From the NCBI RefSeq assembly GCF_014205015.1, contig NZ_JACHMO010000001.1, positions 6,882,001 through 6,946,000 of the forward strand: DNA of 64,000 nucleotides. Direction: 5' to 3'. Origin of the DNA: Saccharothrix ecbatanensis (GTDB lineage Bacteria; Actinomycetota; Actinomycetes; Mycobacteriales; Pseudonocardiaceae). The notes beneath the pieces are model-generated. The model searched no databases, was not told where the DNA came from, and saw only the letters and a program-made list of their open reading frames with translations. Below are positions 33,726 through 41,105 of this stretch, one piece after another (positions within the stretch are counted from its first letter, which is position 1; each line of letters starts with the position of its first letter). Position numbers and translations under genes: made by a program.

Positions 33726-34154
33726 TTAGAGGCCCTGGGGCAGCCGGACACGGGCCGACGCGCCGCCGAGCACGGACTTCCCCTCGAACGAAGCCGTCAC
33801 GACGACCTTGAACGTCCCGTCCTCCAGGACCTTGGTCACCTTCGCGGTCACCTCGACCAACGCGCCCTCGTCGTCGTCAGGCACCGGTACGGGCCTGCTG
33901 AACCGCACGCCGTACTCCACGACGGCGCCCGGGTCGCCCGCCCACTCGGTGACGATCCGACCGGCCAGGCCCATGGTGAGCATCCCGTGCGCGATCACGC
34001 CCGGCAGTCCGACCTCGCGGGCGAACCGCTCGTTCCAGTGGATCGGGTTGAAGTCGCCGGACGCGCCCGCGTACCGGATCAGGTCGGCGCGGGTCACGCG
34101 GACCGACAGCGGCGGCAGCTCGTCGCCGACGGAGACTTCCGATGCGGTGATCAC
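33726..34154 (-). CDS. hadB: MaoC-like (3R)-hydroxyacyl dehydratase subunit HadB
   Basis: A 142-residue hot-dog-fold protein with the hydratase-2 catalytic motif ASGDFNPIHWNE (Asp and His) followed by GVIAHGMLTMG. Its partner HadA is immediately upstream; GTG 34154 overlaps the hadA stop by four bases. In Mycobacterium HadAB performs the dehydration step of FAS-II in mycolate synthesis. In a non-mycolate actinomycete it would act in other fatty-acyl chemistry. HadC is absent here. Confidence 0.93.
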   Translation of the reverse strand: MITASEVSVGDELPPLSVRVTRADLIRYAGASGDFNPIHWNERFAREVGLPGVIAHGMLTMGLAGRIVTEWAGDPGAVVEYGVRFSRPVPVPDDDEGALVEVTAKVTKVLEDGTFKVVVTASFEGKSVLGGASARVRLPQGL

Positions 34155-34600
34155 GCGTTCTCCCCCCGGACCACCAGCGTCGACTTCGCGGTGGTCACCG
34201 GCTCGCCGTCCTCGGTGGTGATCTCGGCGCGCAGCGCCAGCATGTCGTTGCCCATCCGGGCCGTGACGCCGTCCACGTGCAGCTCCACCCGCAGCCGGTC
34301 GCCGGCCGTGATCGGGCGGTGGTGGACGAACGACTGGTCGCCGTGCACCACGCGGCTGTAGTCGAGACCCAGTTCCGGGTCGTCGATCAGCAGGTCGTTG
34401 ACCTTCATCGACAGCACGACGGCGAACGTGGGCGGCGCGATGACGTCCTTGTGCCCGGCCGCGCGGGCGGCTTCGGGGTCGCGGTGCACCGGGCTCGTCT
34501 CGCCGACCGCGTCCGCGAACTCGCGGATCTTCTCGCGGCCGACCTCGTAGGGCGGCGACGGCGGGTACGAACGTCCGGCGAACGACTGGTCGAGTGGCAC
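34151..34600 (-). CDS. hadA: MaoC-like dehydratase subunit HadA
   Basis: The non-catalytic or substrate-binding partner of HadB, 149 residues from GTG 34600 (VPLDQSFAGRSYPPSPPYEVGREK). The conserved core includes REFADAVGETSPVHRDPEAAR and SRVVHGDQSFVHHRPITAGD. A longer in-frame ATG at 34630 exists, but homologues start at the PLDQSF-equivalent and a TATAAC element ends nine bases before GTG 34600, so leaderless translation from 34600 is favoured. Confidence 0.9.
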   Translation of the reverse strand: MPLDQSFAGRSYPPSPPYEVGREKIREFADAVGETSPVHRDPEAARAAGHKDVIAPPTFAVVLSMKVNDLLIDDPELGLDYSRVVHGDQSFVHHRPITAGDRLRVELHVDGVTARMGNDMLALRAEITTEDGEPVTTAKSTLVVRGENA

Positions 34601-34609
34601 GCGAAGCAG

Positions 34610-34615
34610 GTTATA
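34610..34615 (-). promoter_or_regulatory. -10 element of a leaderless hadA transcript
   Basis: TATAAC on the minus strand lies nine bases before the GTG start. No good -35 accompanies it, as is common in leaderless actinobacterial promoters. Confidence 0.45.
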
Positions 34616-34631
34616 CGCGGCGGTCGACATG

Positions 34632-34670
34632 CGACGAGGCCCGCCCCGGTTTCCGGGACGGGCCTCGTCG
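34632..34670. terminator. Terminator after rpmG
   Basis: An 18-bp stem with one mismatch (34632-34649 with 34653-34670) and a three-base loop separates rpmG from the hadA promoter. Confidence 0.8.
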
Positions 34671-34688
34671 TGAAGTGCGACTACCGGC

Positions 34689-34853
34689 TCAGCGGGTTTC
34701 CTTGTGAGCGCGGTGGGTCTTGCAGTTCGGGCAGAACTTCTTGATCTCCAGGCGGTCCGGGTCGTTGCGCCGGTTCTTCCTGGTGATGTAGTTCCGGTGC
34801 TTGCACTCCTCGCACGCGAGGGTGATCTTGGGGCGTACGTCGGTTGCAGCCAC
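34689..34853 (-). CDS. rpmG: 50S ribosomal protein L33
   Basis: A 54-residue ribosomal protein, too short to be picked up by length. The sequence [20 protein letters not shown] is followed by [20 protein letters not shown] and [14 protein letters not shown]. It has the zinc-binding form with two CxxC pairs (residues 14/17 and 41/44), so it is a zinc-dependent C+ paralog. GTG 34853 follows an AAGG ribosome site. Its order with tRNA-Met, tRNA-Thr and hadA matches Mycobacterium. Confidence 0.96.
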   Translation of the reverse strand: MAATDVRPKITLACEECKHRNYITRKNRRNDPDRLEIKKFCPNCKTHRAHKETR

Positions 34854-34930
34854 GGGTCCTTGCCTTTCTAGAGCTCGCTTGCCCCGATTCCCCAGTGCGG
34901 GCTTACCGCCTGGCGGGGATCCTGCTGAGT

Positions 34931-35003
34931 AGCGGTGGCCGGACTTGAACCGGCGACACAGCGATTATGAGCCGCTTGCTCTACCAACTGAGCTACACCG
35001 CTG
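34931..35003 (-). tRNA. tRNA-Met (CAT), elongator type
   Basis: A 73-base cloverleaf with acceptor AGCGGTG/CACCGCT, anticodon loop CTCATAA (anticodon CAT) and T-arm GGTTCAAGTCC. The A-T first pair argues for the elongator, not the initiator, and CCA is not encoded. Confidence 0.95.
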
Positions 35004-35046
35004 AGACAACGCAGCCGCGATGCTTGAGCACCGCGGCCAGTTGTCG

Positions 35047-35119
35047 AGCCCCTTTACGGAATCGAACCGTAGACCTTCTCCTTACCATGGAGACGCTCTG
35101 CCGACTGAGCTAAAGGGGC
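35047..35119 (-). tRNA. tRNA-Thr (GGT)
   Basis: A 73-base cloverleaf with acceptor GCCCCTT/AAGGGGC, D-arm GCTCAGTCGGCAGAGC, anticodon stem TCTCC/GGAGA around loop ATGGTAA (anticodon GGT), and T-arm CGGTTCGATTCCG. CCA is not encoded. Confidence 0.95.
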
Positions 35120-35147
35120 TTGCTGTTGCGCTCTTGCAGCGAGGAGA

Positions 35148-35177
35148 ACTCTACAACAGGCCCTCCACGAGAAGGAA
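35148..35177 (-). promoter_or_regulatory. Possible promoter of the tRNA-Thr/tRNA-Met/rpmG unit
   Basis: On the minus strand TTCCTT (35177-35172) and TAGAGT (35153-35148) are 18 bases apart. The predicted start near 35141 would leave a 22-base leader before tRNA-Thr. The -35 is weak. Confidence 0.35.
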
Positions 35178-35191
35178 ATCGGGGTGCCCCC

Positions 35192-37795
35192 TCAGTGGAC
35201 CAACGTGAGCACCGTCTCATCGCGGGCGCCCCGGACCTGGACTGTGCGCGCCCGCAGCCAAGCCTCGAACCGGTCCTCCGACAGCGGCCGGGAGATCAGG
35301 TAGCCCTGCGCCACGTCGCAGCCCATGCCGACGAGCTGGTCCCGTGCCGCGTCGTCCTCGACGCCCTCGGCGACCACGATGAGCCCCAGCGAGTGGCCCA
35401 GCTCCACGATCGAGCGGACCACCGCCATGTCGCCCAGATCGGTGCCCATGCCGAGCACGAAGCTCTTGTCGATCTTCACCTCGTCCACCGGCAGCTGGCG
35501 CAGGTAGGCCAGCGACGAGTAGCCGGTGCCGAAGTCGTCCACGGCCAGCACGACGCCCATCGCGTGCAGCCGCCGCAGCACCGGTAGCGCGCGCTCCGGG
35601 TCGGCCATCACGCCGGACTCCGTCAGCTCGAACGTCAGCAGCTCCGGCGGCACCTCGTGCCGCGCCAGCGCGGCGGCCACCCGGTCCGGGAACTCCTCGT
35701 CGGCCAGCGTCCGCACGGACAGGTTCACGGCGATGGACATCCGCAGCCCGCGGTCGATCCAGCGGCGCACCCTGGCCAACGCCTTGTCCATGACGAAGTC
35801 GGTCAGCACGTCGATCAGGCCGGTGGCCTCGACGGCGGGCACGAACTCGTCCGGGTCGACGCGGCCGAACTCGGGGTGCTTCCAGCGCACCAGCGCCTCC
35901 GCGCCGACGACCTGGCGGCTCGGCAGCGCGACCTTCGGCTGGTAGTGCACGGAGACCTGGCCGTTCTCCAGCGCCGACCGGAACTGGGTGACCAGCTGGA
36001 AGCGGCGCAGGAAGATCTGGCCCATGCTGGGCGCGTACTGGCGCAGCGGCTCGTTCTCGGTGGTCGCCCGCACCGCCACGTCGGCGCGTTGGAGCAGCGC
36101 GTCCGGGTCCGGTTCCTCGACCTCGCAGTCCGCTGTGGTGGCCCAGCCGACGACCGCGCCGGCTTCGACGGTGAGCCGGTCGACCGGGTACGGCACGGAC
36201 AGCGCGGCGCGCAGGCGTTCGGCGATCTCCTGGATGCGCTCGGCCTGCCGGTCCAGCAGCAGCGCGGCGAACGCGCCGCCCTCCAGCCGGGCCAGCGGCA
36301 CCTCGGGCCCCAGCTCGTCGCGCAGCCGTCGTCCGGCGGCGACCACCATCCGGTTGCTCCACGCCTGGCCGAGCGCGTCGGAGACGGTGGACAGCACGTC
36401 GAGGTCGATCCGGACCACGACGGCGGTGTCGGCCTCGCGCATCGGCTCGTTCGCGGCCTCGCGGAAGCCGGGCCGGTTGAGCAGGCCGGTCAACGGGTCG
36501 TGGTAGGCGTCGTGGCGCAGCCGGGCGAGCAGCCGCCGGTTGTCCACGGCGGTGGAGAGGTGGCTCGCGAGCGTGCGCAGGAGCTGGATGTCGGCCTTGC
36601 CGAAGCCGCGCCACCGGCTGAGCCGGTCGTGCACCTCGACCGCGCCGAGCAGCTGGGTGGCCCCGCGCAGCGGCACGACCAGCGCTTCCTGCGCGTCACG
36701 GCGGGTCAGCGCCTCGGAGACCTCTTCGCCCGCGTCCACGATGCGGTAGTAGCGCACCGAGTTGCCGGGCAGTTGGAGCATCGCGTCCTCGCGCAGCACG
36801 CGCGGGTCGTCGCGTCGCATTCCGGGCGACAGCGGCTCACCCGCGACGAGCGTCCGCATCGGCGCCTGGGGATCGGTGCGCAGGCGCAGCACGACCCGGT
36901 TCGCGTTCAGCTGCTCGCGGATGCGTTCGGCGATGAGCTGCCACTCGTCGTTCTCGCTGCCCTCGTCGTCGTCCGGGGCGGTGCCGCGTGGTCCGGTGGC
37001 GTGCCTGCCGGAGCGGGCCACCCGCAGCGAGACCTCGCTCAGCGCCTCCAGGTCGCGCTGCTCGCGCAGGAGACCGGAGTAGGCGAGGTAGATGGCGGTG
37101 ATGCCGAGGAAGACCAGGCCGATCAGCAGGCCGCCCCACGGCGCCTTGTCGGCGATCTCGTAGCCGGCCAGACCCGCGGACGTGTTCAGGAGGGCGACCA
37201 CGAGGGTCTGGAGCACCAGGCGCAGGCTCGGCGCGACCCGCATGCCCTTGCCCATGATCCGCAACGCGGTCAGGCCGAGCACGCTGGCGAGCAGCGGCAC
37301 GGCGATGGTGCCCACGAACGCGCCCGCCCAGAACGGCCCTTCCGAGCCCATCAGCCGCTTGATCCACTCGGCGACCGCGAAGGCCACCGAGATCTCCATG
37401 AACATCAGGCCCGCGTTGTAGACGGCGCGATCCAGCACGCGGCGGCCGAGGAGGGTGCCGACGCCCGCGACGACGTGCGCGGCGAGCACGATCTCGAACG
37501 GCGCCACCAGCAGGCCGAGCACGAGCGGGATCTCGGTGAACGAGATGGTCCAGGCCACTCCGCTGCGCACGTCGACGTTGATCGCCAACTGCTCGGCGAG
37601 CAGGAAGCCGATGACGAGGAGCGGACCGGTCGTCCACAGCCGGTCGACGTCCGGGGAGGTGTCGGGCAGCCACAGGCCGACGGCGATGGCGGTCAGGACG
37701 CCAGCGACCAGGAGCAGGCCCGCGAACACGCTGAAAGCGCGGTTCGTGGACCGGGTCGGCGCATTGGGCGCCGTGGCCGACGCGTGGTCGGACAT
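35192..37795 (-). CDS. Membrane-bound EAL phosphodiesterase with degenerate GGDEF domain
   Basis: An 866-residue c-di-GMP signalling protein. An N-terminal membrane domain of several helices (about residues 20-250) is followed by a GAF-like region (about 290-440), a GGDEF domain whose signature has decayed to EGGAFA (about residues 504-509), and an EAL domain. The EAL domain keeps EALVRW (about 632), ELTESG, VDDFGTGYSS (about 752) and KIDKSF, as expected for an active phosphodiesterase. The GGDEF domain is probably regulatory only. ATG 37795 with GAGGAGG upstream is chosen over an open extension to 37903. Confidence 0.93.
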   Translation of the reverse strand: MSDHASATAPNAPTRSTNRAFSVFAGLLLVAGVLTAIAVGLWLPDTSPDVDRLWTTGPLLVIGFLLAEQLAINVDVRSGVAWTISFTEIPLVLGLLVAPFEIVLAAHVVAGVGTLLGRRVLDRAVYNAGLMFMEISVAFAVAEWIKRLMGSEGPFWAGAFVGTIAVPLLASVLGLTALRIMGKGMRVAPSLRLVLQTLVVALLNTSAGLAGYEIADKAPWGGLLIGLVFLGITAIYLAYSGLLREQRDLEALSEVSLRVARSGRHATGPRGTAPDDDEGSENDEWQLIAERIREQLNANRVVLRLRTDPQAPMRTLVAGEPLSPGMRRDDPRVLREDAMLQLPGNSVRYYRIVDAGEEVSEALTRRDAQEALVVPLRGATQLLGAVEVHDRLSRWRGFGKADIQLLRTLASHLSTAVDNRRLLARLRHDAYHDPLTGLLNRPGFREAANEPMREADTAVVVRIDLDVLSTVSDALGQAWSNRMVVAAGRRLRDELGPEVPLARLEGGAFAALLLDRQAERIQEIAERLRAALSVPYPVDRLTVEAGAVVGWATTADCEVEEPDPDALLQRADVAVRATTENEPLRQYAPSMGQIFLRRFQLVTQFRSALENGQVSVHYQPKVALPSRQVVGAEALVRWKHPEFGRVDPDEFVPAVEATGLIDVLTDFVMDKALARVRRWIDRGLRMSIAVNLSVRTLADEEFPDRVAAALARHEVPPELLTFELTESGVMADPERALPVLRRLHAMGVVLAVDDFGTGYSSLAYLRQLPVDEVKIDKSFVLGMGTDLGDMAVVRSIVELGHSLGLIVVAEGVEDDAARDQLVGMGCDVAQGYLISRPLSEDRFEAWLRARTVQVRGARDETVLTLVH

Positions 37796-37860
37796 CCAGC
37801 CTCCTCGTCGGCCGTCGTCGCGGTGGGCCGGGTCGCGGCCTACGGGCTCCGAGCGTGACT

Positions 37861-37891
37861 GAGGGGTCCCGAACACCGACCAGGACCCCTC
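37861..37891. other. Inverted repeat in the EAL-gene leader
   Basis: Nine bases (37861-37869) pair with 37883-37891. It lies between the possible promoter and the start codon of the EAL gene and may be a leader hairpin or a weak terminator for the small gene upstream. Confidence 0.4.
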
Positions 37892-37901
37892 CAAGGGTGC
37901 C

Positions 37902-37907
37902 AATGTA
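37902..37907 (-). promoter_or_regulatory. Possible -10 element of the EAL-gene promoter
   Basis: TACATT on the minus strand about 107 bases before the start codon is the best -10 in the gap; no good -35 is present. Confidence 0.3.
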
Positions 37908-37970
37908 CCCCGGTCGGGGGATGAAATGGCAGGTCGAGTAGCGGATTGCCACTAGAAGTAACAGAACGGC

Positions 37971-38225
37971 TCACACGATCAGTCGGCCCCTGATCACCGT
38001 CATGGCCGGTCCGGCGAGGCCCGGCCGATCTTGGTCGAGGGTGGTCCGGACCAGCGCGCCGCGGCTCGGCGCCCGCTCCGCCGGCAGGTCGGCGCGGGCG
38101 AGCCCCGGTGCTCCCCACGAGGCGGGCGCGCTGTGGGCGAAACCGGTTACGAGACCCTCCGGGAGTCCGAATCGGCGGCTCGCCGCGTCCGGTTCGGGGA
38201 GGCCTCCGGGTGCGGTGAAGATCAC
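37971..38225 (-). CDS. Possible 84-residue protein of unknown function
   Basis: In the 520-base gap between the EAL gene and the divergent acetyltransferase, the minus strand has a frame with coding-like composition (roughly five of six codons end in G or C and the residues look protein-like): MIFTAPGGLPEPDAASRRFG, then LPEGLVTGFAHSAPASWGAPG and ending TVIRGRLIV. The GTG 38225 start has no clear ribosome site, and the frame is open further upstream. The gap holds nothing else clear. I do not recognise a family; it may be a remnant of a longer gene. Confidence 0.38.
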   Translation of the reverse strand: MIFTAPGGLPEPDAASRRFGLPEGLVTGFAHSAPASWGAPGLARADLPAERAPSRGALVRTTLDQDRPGLAGPAMTVIRGRLIV

Positions 38226-38315
38226 ATCAGAGACGGGCAGAGCGGCCGGCGGGTCGAGGTCCGGGCGAACGGCGCGGGTCTGCGAGGCGTTTGCCGCTCG
38301 GGTTAGCTTCAGGAC

Positions 38316-39107
38316 GTGGACTCGTTGCTGCCCGCCTTCCCGCCCGTGGACGACCCGTACTCGTTCTCCGAACTGTCCGAGGACTCCCTGAGCGCGACCT
38401 GGGGCGCGTTGCGGACGCACGCCTTGAAGTGGCACCCCGACGCCGACCTGGACGAGCAGCTGCGCCACTGGGCGTTGACCGGCACCGGTGATCACGACAC
38501 GGCCGCGCTGGTGACCGTGCCCAGTCGTGCGGTCGACGCCGCGGACACGTTGGTCCGGCACGGGTTCTCGCCGCTCCTGGTGACCGCCGCGCGGCTGCCC
38601 GGACGTGGGCACGACGGCGGTTCGACGGTGAAGATCCGGCCGTTGACGCACGACGACCTGGACGCCGCCGTGGAGCTGAACGTGGAGACCACGCGGTACG
38701 ACAGCCGGTTCGGCATGGTCACCACGCGGCCGTCGACCCCGGAACGGTTGCGCGAGCACATCACCGAGGTGCTCGGGCGTTCGGAGCCGTGCGCGTGGCT
38801 GGCGGAGAGCGAGGGCGAGGTTGTCGGGTTCCTGTACTACGACCTGCCGGGGCACTCGGACTGGATCGCCGGGCGGACGTCCGTGCGGCCGGTGGCGTAC
38901 CTCGGGCTGCTGGGGGTGCGGGAGGACGCGCGTGGCGGCGGGATCGGCGCGGCGCTGGCCGACCACGCGCACGACCTGCTGGACGAGGCGGGCATCGGCG
39001 TGACGCTGCTGCACCACGCCCTGCCCAACCCGTTGTCCACGCCGTTCTGGTACTCGCACGGGTACCGGCCGTTGTGGACGACCTGGCAACGCCGACCGGC
39101 GCGTTAG
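38316..39107 (+). CDS. GNAT-family N-acetyltransferase
   Basis: A 263-residue protein with a C-terminal GNAT domain from about residue 105 (VKIRPLTHDDLDAAVELNVE). The acetyl-CoA pyrophosphate loop is VREDARGGGIGAALADHAHD (about 209-228), and the end FWYSHGYRPLWTTW is typical. The N-terminal 100 residues may be a degenerate second GNAT domain. The GTG start 38316 is used. Its stop overlaps the stop of the convergent gene by four bases. The substrate is unknown. Confidence 0.85.
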   Translation: MDSLLPAFPPVDDPYSFSELSEDSLSATWGALRTHALKWHPDADLDEQLRHWALTGTGDHDTAALVTVPSRAVDAADTLVRHGFSPLLVTAARLPGRGHDGGSTVKIRPLTHDDLDAAVELNVETTRYDSRFGMVTTRPSTPERLREHITEVLGRSEPCAWLAESEGEVVGFLYYDLPGHSDWIAGRTSVRPVAYLGLLGVREDARGGGIGAALADHAHDLLDEAGIGVTLLHHALPNPLSTPFWYSHGYRPLWTTWQRRPAR

Positions 39108-39604
39108 ACCGGGGCGAGTTCCTTCTCCGCCTTGTCCTCGTGCCGCAGACGGATCTCGTCCAGCACGCGCCGTGCCTCCGTGGCCGCCAGTCGCTGCGCC
39201 GCGCCGCTGCCGATCGCGTCACGCAACGCCAACCACACCGCGGCCTCGTCCTCTCGGACCGCGGTGAGCAGGTCGCGCTGTTCGGGGTAGGGGTGCAGGG
39301 CGATCTTCTCGGTGTGGGTCTTGAGCGTGGTGAGGACGGCCTTGGCCACCTCGCCGGTCGCGGCGACCCGGTCGAGCTTCGCGGGCAGGTCGACCGTGGC
39401 GAGTTCGGACAGTGACAGGGGACCGAAGTTCAGCACGGTGTTCAGGCCGTACTCCAGGTCGTCGGTGGCGCGGAGGAGTTCACGCGCGTTCGGTGTCGTT
39501 CGGCGGGTGTGGTCGGACGAGCGACGCCGTCCCGTGAAGCGGACGACCAGGCCGAGGGCGACGCCGGTCGCCAGGGCGGTGACGGCGATCAGGATTTCGC
39601 TCAT
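39104..39604 (-). CDS. Single-pass membrane protein of unknown function
   Basis: A 166-residue protein with an N-terminal membrane helix (EILIAVTALATGVALGLVV) followed by a basic stretch and a helical domain (ELLRATDDLEYGLNTVLNFG, VAKAVLTTLKTHTEKI, AEKELAPV). It looks like a small membrane-anchored cytoplasmic protein; no family is recognised. ATG 39604 starts the helix; the open frame to 39712 is ignored. It converges on the acetyltransferase with a four-base stop-codon overlap. Confidence 0.65.
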   Translation of the reverse strand: MSEILIAVTALATGVALGLVVRFTGRRRSSDHTRRTTPNARELLRATDDLEYGLNTVLNFGPLSLSELATVDLPAKLDRVAATGEVAKAVLTTLKTHTEKIALHPYPEQRDLLTAVREDEAAVWLALRDAIGSGAAQRLAATEARRVLDEIRLRHEDKAEKELAPV

Positions 39605-39846
39605 GCCGTGCAGTCTCGGCGCTGTGCCGGTGGCGTCCCGACCGATCGGCGGCGACGGGTCGATCCGAGCGCCGACCGGTCGCGGGTAGTTCGGTTGGGC
39701 CGAACAGAGCAACCGGTCGGCGTGGCGTCGTGGTCCGAACGGCTCCGCGAGGCAGAGTGGGAAGGGCCTCGTCCACCCGGGTGAACTCGTCTCGGCGGGG
39801 TACTCGAAGGGCAGGTCGAGACCTCCTACAGGACAAGGAAGCAGTA
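39605..39846. other. Divergent intergenic region, no gene seen
   Basis: About 240 bases between two small divergent genes. I see no ORF with coding character and no confident promoter pair. Confidence 0.4.
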
Positions 39847-40116
39847 ATGGGAAGGACGGGCGAGGGGGTCGCCATGACTGTTGTGAGGGAGCTGTCCGGC
39901 CGGGCGAAAGCCATGCTCCGCGCCGTTGCCGCTGGTAGGGGTGAGCTGTCGGGGGGACGTGAGCCGGACCTCTACGTGGACGGGTTGCCGTGCTGCGACC
40001 AGATGGTCTCGCACGACCTGGTGCACGCGGGGCTGTTGAGGGCGCGTCGGGTGGTGCGCCTGGACGAGCGGGCGGACGCCGAGCTGACCGACGAGGGAAG
40101 AGCAGCGATCGCTTAG
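39847..40116 (+). CDS. Small winged-helix-like protein of unknown function
   Basis: An 89-residue protein from ATG 39847, which follows AAGGAAG. The sequence includes a helical stretch (LSGRAKAMLRAVAAGRGELS), LYVDGLPCCDQMVSHDLVHAGL and a C-terminal helical segment with ELTDEGRAAIA, a pattern common at the end of winged-helix DNA-binding proteins. A regulatory role is inferred only. A perfect LexA-type box begins four bases after its stop codon. Confidence 0.6.
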   Translation: MGRTGEGVAMTVVRELSGRAKAMLRAVAAGRGELSGGREPDLYVDGLPCCDQMVSHDLVHAGLLRARRVVRLDERADAELTDEGRAAIA

Positions 40117-40119
40117 CTC

Positions 40120-40135
40120 TCGAACATGCGTTCGA
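40120..40135. promoter_or_regulatory. Perfect LexA-type SOS box
   Basis: The palindrome TCGAAC-ATGC-GTTCGA matches the established actinobacterial LexA/SOS box (TCGAACNNNNGTTCGA) at all 12 fixed positions. It covers the -35 position of a plausible plus-strand promoter whose -10 is TATGCT at 40143-40148 (17-base spacing). LexA binding here would block transcription toward 40155-40401. Confidence 0.75.
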
Positions 40136-40136
40136 T

Positions 40137-40220
40137 ATGGGTTATGCTGCATCGCGAGGCTGGCACGCAAGCGAGAGGAAGCGCTTGCGCGCCGGCCTCA
40201 CCTACATCAGTGCCAGGTAG
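40137..40220 (+). CDS. Possible SOS-controlled micro-ORF
   Basis: The frame starting at ATG 40137 encodes MGYAASRGWHASERKRLRAG then LTYISAR. If transcription starts near 40155, translation would instead have to begin at TTG 40185, which has a good GAGG ribosome site (40175-40178), giving only MRAGLTYISAR. Both are speculative. The peptide is basic and not recognised. It is the only short frame between the LexA box and the terminator with any start signal. Confidence 0.25.
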   Translation: MGYAASRGWHASERKRLRAGLTYISAR

Positions 40221-40332
40221 CCCGCGTCACACGGAGAGGCTCACGCCCGATAAGTCGGCATTGGCCGCTGCGGACCCCGGAAGTCGACCACCCGGGAACG
40301 GGGGTCCGGGGGCAGCGCCCTCCGAGCGGGGC

Positions 40333-40351
40333 CTGGGGGTCGCACCCCCAG
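40333..40351. other. Small GC hairpin
   Basis: Eight bases (40333-40340) pair perfectly with 40344-40351 around a three-base loop, just upstream of the larger terminator stem. Confidence 0.45.
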
Positions 40352-40362
40352 AGGACACAACG

Positions 40363-40401
40363 CGAAACCCCTGCTCGCGCATTCTGCGAGCAGGGGTTTC
40401 G
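40363..40401. terminator. Strong bidirectional terminator between the SOS transcript and tRNA-Tyr
   Basis: A perfect 16-bp stem (40363-40378 with 40386-40401) and seven-base loop lies eight bases past the 3' end of tRNA-Tyr (minus) and ends the plus-strand transcript from the LexA-box region. The plus strand continues with a T-rich tail. Confidence 0.88.
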
Positions 40402-40409
40402 GTTTCACG

Positions 40410-40490
40410 TGGCGGGTAGAGGATTCGAACCTCTGTAGCTTGCGCGACGGATTTACAGTCCGCTCCCATTGGCCGCTCGGGCAACCCGCC
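40410..40490 (-). tRNA. tRNA-Tyr (GTA)
   Basis: An 81-base class II tRNA with acceptor GGCGGGT/ACCCGCC, anticodon GTA in ACTGTAAAT, a long variable arm and T-arm GGTTCGAATCC. Discriminator A; CCA not encoded. Confidence 0.95.
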
Positions 40491-40613
40491 CCGCGCCCGG
40501 TGGTGCCGGGTGCGGTGGAGACAATACATAAGCCCGTGGGGCCGTGCGCAACCGGGATACCCCGGTAGGCTTCCGGACGGTTCAAGACCCACAGACGCGG
40601 AGGTACCGGGCAC

Positions 40614-41105
40614 GTGGCAGATCCGTCGTTCGACGTGGTGAGCAAGGTCGACCGCCAGGAAGTCGACAACGCGCTCAACCAGGCCGCCAAGGAGCTGAGC
40701 ACGCGGTTCGACTTCCGCGGCACGGAGACCTCGGTGGCCTGGGCGGGTGAAGAGGCCATCACCTTCCAGTCCGAGACCGAGGAGCGCTGCCGCGCCGCGA
40801 TCGACGTCTTCCAGGAGAAGCTGGTCAAGCGCAGCATCTCGATGAAGGCCTTCGAGATCGGCGACCCGGCCCTCTCCGGCAAGGTGTTCAAGGTGACCGG
40901 CACCCTGGTCCAGGGCATCACCAGCGAGAAGGCCAAGGAGATCGCGAAGAAGGTCCGCGACGAGGCGCCCAAGGGCGTGCAGGCGCAGATCCAGGGCGAC
41001 CAGCTGCGCATCTCCGGCAAGAAGAAGGACCACTTGCAGGACGTCATCTCCCTGCTCAAGAGTTCCGACTTCGGTATCGCGCTCCAGTTCACCAACTACC
41101 GGTGA
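40614..41105 (+). CDS. yajQ: YajQ-family nucleotide-binding protein
   Basis: A 163-residue YajQ protein with two RRM-like domains: [20 protein letters not shown] and [15 protein letters not shown] at the start, [19 protein letters not shown] in the middle, [21 protein letters not shown] near the end. Some family members bind c-di-GMP and act with LysR regulators; others bind RNA or nucleotides. The ligand here is not predictable. GTG 40614 follows GGAGG. Its stop overlaps the rmlA start by four bases. Confidence 0.95.
   Translation: MADPSFDVVSKVDRQEVDNALNQAAKELSTRFDFRGTETSVAWAGEEAITFQSETEERCRAAIDVFQEKLVKRSISMKAFEIGDPALSGKVFKVTGTLVQGITSEKAKEIAKKVRDEAPKGVQAQIQGDQLRISGKKKDHLQDVISLLKSSDFGIALQFTNYR

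Larger units (their letters stand above)
40155..40401 (+). ncRNA. Inferred short transcript from the LexA-box promoter
   Basis: The region from the inferred start near 40155 to the strong terminator at 40363-40401 holds no normal gene but has an ordered layout: LexA box, -10, micro-ORF, a small hairpin and a terminator. An SOS-induced small RNA or micropeptide transcript of about 245 bases is the simplest reading. There is no direct evidence of expression. Confidence 0.3.

Noticed and set aside
37796..38315. 520-base gap as an RNA gene or mobile element
   Set aside because: No conserved RNA-like structure, terminal inverted repeats or transposase; only a possible small frame (37971-38225) was kept with low confidence.
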